A DNA stretch of 64,000 nt from Streptomyces sp. BK239. GTDB taxonomy: Bacteria > Actinomycetota > Actinomycetes > Streptomycetales > Streptomycetaceae. Below are positions 60,354-64,000 of the stretch, piece after piece (the first letter of the stretch is position 1; the number at the start of each line of letters is the position of its first letter). The stretch is from positions 248,001 to 312,000 of the forward strand of contig NZ_SHKS01000001.1 in NCBI RefSeq assembly GCF_004217285.1, in the 5' to 3' direction. The position numbers were made by a program, and so were the translations under genes. The notes under the pieces were generated by a model. The model searched no databases. It had not been told where the DNA came from and worked only from the letters and a program-made list of their open reading frames with translations.

Positions 60354-60632
60354 ATGAAGTCCCTGAAGGCTGCCGCTGTCGTTGCCGGGTCGATGGTGAT
60401 CGCCGGCGCCGCCGCCCCGGCGTTCGCCCACAGCACCGCCGACCTCACGCCCTCCAGCCTCAACGGCGCCGTGAACACGCTCACCAAGGGGCCCGTCGAC
60501 GTGATGCCGCTGCAGCACCAGTCGAACGCGCTCAACACCGAGAACAAGGGTTCCGCGCTCAACACCGTCAAAGAGGCCACCGGCGCCCTCAACAGCACCC
60601 CGCTCCTCGGCGGACTGCCGCTGCAGGGCTGA
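60354..60632 (+). CDS. Small secreted protein of the aerial-growth island
   Basis: The predicted protein has 92 residues. The signal peptide (KAAAVVAGSMVIAGAAAPAFA) closely matches that of the nearby chpD product in form. The mature part (about 67 residues) has no cysteine and an Asn/Leu-rich pattern: SSLNGAVNTLTKGPVDVMP, SNALNTENKGSALNTVKEA, STPLLGGLPLQG. The repeated ALNT motif hints at a self-assembling beta or helical repeat. AGAAAGGAA precedes the ATG, and a strong hairpin follows. No family is recognised; a hypothetical surface protein. Confidence 0.72.
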   Translation: MKSLKAAAVVAGSMVIAGAAAPAFAHSTADLTPSSLNGAVNTLTKGPVDVMPLQHQSNALNTENKGSALNTVKEATGALNSTPLLGGLPLQG

Positions 60633-60655
60633 CCCGCCCGCACAGAGGCTTCCGC

Positions 60656-60698
60656 AGGGCCGGTCCCTTGACGTACGACGGCGTACGGGACCGGCCCT
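60656..60698. terminator. Hairpin after the small secreted protein gene
   Basis: AGGGCCGGTCCC (60656-60667) pairs perfectly with GGGACCGGCCCT (60687-60698); the loop contains a nested CGTACG pair. Confidence 0.85.
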
Positions 60699-60819
60699 CG
60701 CCGTTGTTCGAGGCCAGTGCCGCACGCGTCCCCTCGTTCGTGTGGAGCACCCGTCCGGCGTCCTCCGCGCGGGTGAGAACCCGTCAGGCCGTATGCCGTC
60801 GCGCCTATATGGTCGCGCG

Positions 60820-61311
60820 ATGACCTCAACCCCCAGCGCCACCCGCGCCGCCGACCTGGGCACCCTCGTCGTCGTCCCGTGGAGCGGCGAGGCCCCTGAC
60901 GGCGGCGACATGCCGTACCTCCTCGCGTACTCCCTCGGGGACGCCGCGGACGGCCCCGAAGCCTCCACCGCCGCCATCGAGCACCTGCTGACCGAGAACA
61001 AGCTGCCCGTCGGCGGGGACCTCGTCGACGGCATGGCCAAGCCCAGCCTGGCGGCCGGTCTGCTCGTGGAGTCGGGCGCGGCCGTCCTCACCCTGGGGGG
61101 CCTCACCGCGCAGTGCGTGCCCCCGGCCGAGTGGCTCGCCGCCGCCGAAGCACGCGGCTACGCCTACCTTGTCGTCACCACCCGCCCCTGGCCCGAGGCC
61201 GCCCCCGGCACGTACATCGGGCCCGAGGCGCTGGCGGCGTTCGCGGGCGCCGAGGAGACCCTCACGGCGGCGGCGCACGTCATCCTGCCCGCCCGCCGCC
61301 TGCGGAGCTGA
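60820..61311 (+). CDS. Conserved hypothetical protein (DUF5949-like)
   Basis: The predicted protein has 163 residues, cytosolic, with a regular alpha/beta pattern: DLGTLVVVPWSGEAPDGGDMPYLLAYSLG, a helical LLTENKLPVGGDLVDG, LLVESGAAVLTLGGLTAQCVPPAEWLAAAEARGYAYLVVTTRPWP when read in pieces, and a C-terminal helix. It looks like the Streptomyces DUF5949 family as I recall it. ATG 60820 follows a TATAT at 60807 and no ribosome site, so the message may be leaderless. The role is unknown. Confidence 0.7.
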   Translation: MTSTPSATRAADLGTLVVVPWSGEAPDGGDMPYLLAYSLGDAADGPEASTAAIEHLLTENKLPVGGDLVDGMAKPSLAAGLLVESGAAVLTLGGLTAQCVPPAEWLAAAEARGYAYLVVTTRPWPEAAPGTYIGPEALAAFAGAEETLTAAAHVILPARRLRS

Positions 61312-61481
61312 AGCCGCCGCGCCGGTCCGCGCGCGTGACCGAGCGGGTCCGGACGGCCTCCGTCCGGGCCCTGCCCGTGTCCGCGTCCCTCCTCCGGCCC
61401 TGCCCGCCGCCGTTCAACGTGACCCCGCGGCCCGTCGGCCGGTTAGCGCTGTGGACAACCGAACCGGACGAGGAGCAGGCC

Positions 61482-61964
61482 ATGGTCAGCGTCGACGGAG
61501 TACCCGTGACGGCAGCGCCGGTGGGCGCGACAGGACCCGCGGCACGCGGCAGAACACGGCGGGACGTGGTGCGCGGGCTGCTCGGCGCGGCGGCGGCGCT
61601 CGCGCTCGCGCCGGTGGTCGCCGCCTCCCGGCCCGCACCCGGAACCGACCTTCCCGGGCCGGACACGGACACATCCTTCGACGAGACCTACCGGGGCCGG
61701 CGCCTGCAGGGCGTCCTCATGTCGTCGGGCCGCGCCGTCGGCGGCGAGCGCTGGAGCGTCACCGTCGACGGCCGCCCGCTGCACCTGATGCGCCGCGCCG
61801 ACGGCACCTGGCTGAGCATGGTCGACCACTACGCCTCGTACGCCACCCCGCTGGAGGCGGCCCGCGCGGCGGTCGACGAGCTGGGCCCCGGGGAGAAGCT
61901 CCGCGACACCGGCACCGCAGCAGGGCACATCCACAGGGGGGAACACCATGGCGTACACCCGTAA
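61482..61964 (+). CDS. melC1: Tyrosinase co-factor (copper-transfer chaperone)
   Basis: The predicted protein has 160 residues. A twin-arginine-type signal (GRTRRDVVRGLLGAAAALAL) precedes a MelC1 domain: SFDETYRGRRLQGVLM, VTVDGRPLHLMRRADGTWLSMVDHYASY and a His-rich end (HIHRGEHHGVHP). MelC1 binds apo-tyrosinase, delivers copper and carries it through the Tat system. GGAG precedes the ATG. It overlaps melC2 by 17 bp, so the two are made together, as the mechanism requires. Confidence 0.95.
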   Translation: MVSVDGVPVTAAPVGATGPAARGRTRRDVVRGLLGAAAALALAPVVAASRPAPGTDLPGPDTDTSFDETYRGRRLQGVLMSSGRAVGGERWSVTVDGRPLHLMRRADGTWLSMVDHYASYATPLEAARAAVDELGPGEKLRDTGTAAGHIHRGEHHGVHP

Positions 61965-62814
61965 GAACGTCAGCGCGCTCACCGCCGCCGAGCGCAGACG
62001 TTTCGTCAAGGCGCTGCTTGAGGTCAAACGACGCGGCGAGTACGACGAGTTCGTGCGGACGCACATCGAGTACTACGTCTCCGACGGCGAGGGCGGTCTG
62101 CGGACGGCCCACATGGCGCCCTCGTTCCTGCCCTGGCACCGGCAGTTCCTGCTGGACCTGGAGAAGGCGCTGCGCCGGGTCGACCCCTCGGTGACCATCC
62201 CGTACTGGGACTGGACCCGGGACCGCTCCGCGACCTCCGCGCCCTGGAGCGACGACCTGCTCGGCGGCAACGGGCGGCGCTCCGACCTCCAGGTGACGAC
62301 CGGGCCGTTCGCGTACTCCACGGGAAACTGGACCATCAAGGACGGGGTGACCGACCGGCGGTTCCTCACCCGGGACCTGGGGCGCGCCCGCGACCCGATC
62401 GAGCTGCCCAGGAAGAGCGACCTGGACTGGGCGCTGGCCGACCCGGTCTACGACACCGCCCCGTGGGACTCCACGTCCCGCCGGGGCTTCCGCAACAAAC
62501 TGGAGGGGTGGGGCAGCGGCGCCGGCAGCGCCGCCTGGCGCAACCACAACCGCGTGCACCGCTGGGTCGGCGGGGTGATGGTGGGCGGCGCCTCCGTCAA
62601 CGACCCCGTCTTCTGGCTGCACCACGCCTTCATCGACCTGCTCTGGACGCGCTGGCAGCGACGTCACCGCGAGCACCGCTACCTGCCCGCGGAGCCGCCC
62701 GCGTCGGGCAGCAGGCAGTACCGGCGGGTCGTCGCCCGGCACGAGAAGCTGCCCCCGTGGGACGTGACCCCGGACCGGCTGGAGGACGTGAGCCGGATCT
62801 ACCGGTACGTCTGA
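61948..62814 (+). CDS. melC2: Tyrosinase (monophenol monooxygenase)
   Basis: The predicted protein has 288 residues, a type 3 copper enzyme that makes melanin precursors from tyrosine. All six copper ligands are present at family spacing: His39, His55, His64 for CuA (RTHIEYY, AHMAPSFLPWHRQF) and His200, His204, His226 for CuB (NHNRVHRWVGG, FWLHHAFID). It has no signal of its own and relies on MelC1 for export. The length slightly exceeds the usual 273 residues; the additional residues are around 83-98 (DRSATSAPWSDD, NGRRSDLQ). A hairpin terminator follows. Confidence 0.96.
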   Translation: MAYTRKNVSALTAAERRRFVKALLEVKRRGEYDEFVRTHIEYYVSDGEGGLRTAHMAPSFLPWHRQFLLDLEKALRRVDPSVTIPYWDWTRDRSATSAPWSDDLLGGNGRRSDLQVTTGPFAYSTGNWTIKDGVTDRRFLTRDLGRARDPIELPRKSDLDWALADPVYDTAPWDSTSRRGFRNKLEGWGSGAGSAAWRNHNRVHRWVGGVMVGGASVNDPVFWLHHAFIDLLWTRWQRRHREHRYLPAEPPASGSRQYRRVVARHEKLPPWDVTPDRLEDVSRIYRYV

Positions 62815-62889
62815 GACGGTCGGCGTCCGTCGGCAGGTCCGTGTCCGGCGGGCCTCCGGTCGACCGCCGTCGGCGGGTGCGGAGACGGG

Positions 62890-62922
62890 CGGAGCCCCGG
62901 CGCTCGAGGTGCCGGGGCTCCG
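62890..62922. terminator. Bidirectional terminator, melC2 / chpG
   Basis: CGGAGCCCCGGC and GCCGGGGCTCCG (62890-62901, 62911-62922) form a perfect 12-bp stem with a 9-nt loop between the convergent genes. Confidence 0.87.
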
Positions 62923-62947
62923 TCGCGTGCTGCGCGCGGTACGGGTG

Positions 62948-63268
62948 TCAGTTGCCGTAGCCGTGGCCGCCGTTGTCGTGGTGGTGGCCCTTGTCGCTGT
63001 CGTCCTTGTCCCGGTCCGAGTCGTGGCCGTCGACGTTGGCGCAGGTGTTGCCGAAGGCCGGGTTGAGCAGCCCGCCGGCGCCGACGGTGTTCCCGCAGGC
63101 GTTGATCGGGAGGTGGAGCACACCCTGGACGACGTTGCCGGACAGGAAGCCCGGCGAGCCCACGGCCGCGGCTTGCGCGCCCGCGTCCGCCATGGCCAGG
63201 CCGGCGCCGCCGGCCACCATGGCGCCGGTGCCAAGGGCGACAGCGGCCGCCTTCGCGATGCGAGACAT
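62948..63268 (-). CDS. chpG: Short chaplin with His/Asp-rich C-terminal tail
   Basis: The predicted protein has 106 residues: a signal peptide to about 27 (ending GLAMA), a complete chaplin domain (GSPGFLSGNVVQGVLHLP, then CGNTVGAGGLLNPAFGNTC; cysteines 58 and 76), then a tail from about 80 rich in Asp, His, Lys and Gly (GHDSDRDKDDSDKG, HHHDNGGHGYGN). The tail is unusual for a short chaplin and could bind metal. AAGGAG precedes the ATG at 63268. The chpG name is by recalled position next to melC2. Confidence 0.9.
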   Translation of the reverse strand: MSRIAKAAAVALGTGAMVAGGAGLAMADAGAQAAAVGSPGFLSGNVVQGVLHLPINACGNTVGAGGLLNPAFGNTCANVDGHDSDRDKDDSDKGHHHDNGGHGYGN

Positions 63269-63329
63269 CACGTTCTCCTTAAACTCACTCGGTTCACGCG
63301 ACAGCAGGACGTGCCGTCGCACTCCCCGT

Positions 63330-63357
63330 TCAACGCCGTGCGCCCGGGCAGGTCACG
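63330..63357 (-). promoter_or_regulatory. Sigma-BldN-like promoter of chpG
   Basis: On the minus strand CGTGAC (63357-63352) is 16 bp from CGTTGA (63335-63330), one base from the recalled CGTAAC/CGTTGA BldN consensus. The leader is about 55 nt. Confidence 0.7.
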
Positions 63358-63406
63358 GCGTGACCGCTCGGATCACCCGTTGCGAACAGCGGTGAGCCCG
63401 CCGCCG

Positions 63407-63712
63407 TCAGCCGTGCTTGACGTGCTCGGTGACGAAGTCGGTGAGCGTGGCGATGGACTGGAGGCTGTCCAGGCTCAGGTCCAGCGCGGCGACGTCCACC
63501 CCGAAGCGGGTGTGGACCGCGCCCAGCAGGGTCACGCCGGCGAGCGAGGTGAGGCCGATCAGCGGCCCGAACAGCTCGGTGTCGGCGGGGAGCCGGTCGA
63601 CCGCGGCGGGGTCGAGGCGGGCCGCCTCGGCGATCATCGAGCGGAGTTCCCGTTCCACCGCCGTCCGGTCCGGCGTCCGGTCCGTGGAGGAGGGGATGTG
63701 GGCGTCCGTCAC
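63407..63712 (-). CDS. Acyl carrier protein
   Basis: The predicted protein has 101 residues. Helical carrier-protein pattern: TAVERELRSMIAEAARLDPAAVD, then the phosphopantetheine site with Ser56 in LIGLTSLAGVTLLGAV (an altered GxDSL, here GLTSL), then DVAALDLSLDSLQSIATLTDFV. GTG 63712 overlaps the stop of the upstream gene (GTGA). It would carry an acyl group as a thioester for the enzyme encoded upstream. The missing Asp before the serine is unusual and may affect which transferase loads it. Confidence 0.82.
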   Translation of the reverse strand: MTDAHIPSSTDRTPDRTAVERELRSMIAEAARLDPAAVDRLPADTELFGPLIGLTSLAGVTLLGAVHTRFGVDVAALDLSLDSLQSIATLTDFVTEHVKHG

Positions 63713-64000
63713 GCTGGGGTGTCCTTTCGGGAGGCCGGGGCCGGGTGCGTCCGGGTGCTGACGTGCAGCCAGGCGGGGGACTGCGGGAGGTCGCCGTGCA
63801 GGGAGCGGCCGAGGACGGCGACGGCGTCCGCCGGCGTCCGCCCGGGGCGCGGGTCGTCGTCGACGCGCCGCATGCCCGCCTGGCGGAGCAGCATCCGCAT
63901 CTCCAGGTTGGCGTCGGTCGGCCGCAGGACGACCCGGAACTCCCGCGCGCCGGCCTCCCGCGCCCGCTCCATCAGCCAGAACAGGAAGGCCGCTGCGGCG
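63709..64000 (-). CDS. C-terminal part of a gene coupled to the ACP (FkbH-like candidate)
   Basis: The frame is open to the window edge and continues upstream of the Met at 63972 (AAAFLFWLMERAREAG), so the gene is truncated by the window. About 96 residues are visible: a helix, then REFRVVLRPTDANLEMRMLLRQAGMRR, a C-terminal pattern like the GNAT-like end of FkbH/HAD-IIIC proteins that load glyceryl units onto carrier proteins. The ACP overlap supports that idea, but too little is visible to be sure. Confidence 0.5.
   Translation of the reverse strand, partial: AAAAFLFWLMERAREAGAREFRVVLRPTDANLEMRMLLRQAGMRRVDDDPRPGRTPADAVAVLGRSLHGDLPQSPAWLHVSTRTHPAPASRKDTPA

Overview
The window is a block of a Streptomyces chromosome. 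The evidence is very high G+C with strong third-position GC bias, GTG/ATG starts preceded by GGAGG-type sites, many 4-bp ATGA/GTGA stop-start overlaps, and marker genes for aerial growth: chaplins, rodlins and the MelC1/MelC2 tyrosinase pair. From memory, the gene order resembles the S. coelicolor SCO2749-SCO2699 segment read backwards; this was not checked by alignment. No rRNA, tRNA, CRISPR array, prophage or insertion sequence was seen.

Layout. 0-6 kb: an ArsR/HTH regulator with nested palindromes at its start, a degenerate 31-bp tandem-repeat array, and a LacI regulator divergent from a three-gene sugar or polyol catabolic operon of unknown substrate. 6-10 kb: an AhpD-like protein, a secreted LysM-alpha/beta hydrolase, a YwqK-type antitoxin coupled to a gene remnant, and a short GntR regulator divergent from two small coupled genes. 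10-16.5 kb: a ribose operon, rbsR-rbsA-rbsCB-rbsK-rbsD, in which permease and binding protein are fused. 16.5-21.7 kb: a secreted SH3-like protein, RecD2 helicase, citrate synthase, and about 950 bp of structured non-coding DNA. 21.7-30 kb: copZ-copA under a CsoR-type operator, a TetR/MMPL exporter pair, a zinc alcohol dehydrogenase, a GNAT enzyme, a small HTH protein and a 75-bp tandem repeat. 30-37.5 kb: myo-inositol catabolism (isomerase/dehydratase divergent from iolC-aldolase-iolB-iolD-mmsA), closed by a perfect 20-bp hairpin. 37.5-42.7 kb: a membrane-anchored alpha/beta hydrolase fused to an ABC ATPase, its permease, and a VWA lipoprotein.

42.8-63.3 kb is a cell-surface and development island. 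Two rodlins, a short chaplin and an LPXTG protein with PGYG repeats lie on one side. An eight-gene exopolysaccharide operon fills the middle (two glycosyltransferases, priming sugar-1-P transferase, polymerase, flippase, deacetylase, Wzz-like protein, FemAB/CelD-like acyltransferase). It faces a GH26-like secreted glycosidase and an ATP-grasp ligase. Two more chaplins, two small secreted proteins and melC1-melC2 follow. Four of the chaplin/rodlin genes carry look-alike ECF promoters (roughly CGCAAC / 16 / CGTTGA) consistent with sigma-BldN, so the surface proteins are probably co-expressed during aerial growth. The right end holds an acyl carrier protein coupled to the cut-off end of another gene.

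Gene function calls come from reading translated sequence and motifs; family assignments are recognition, not database searches.
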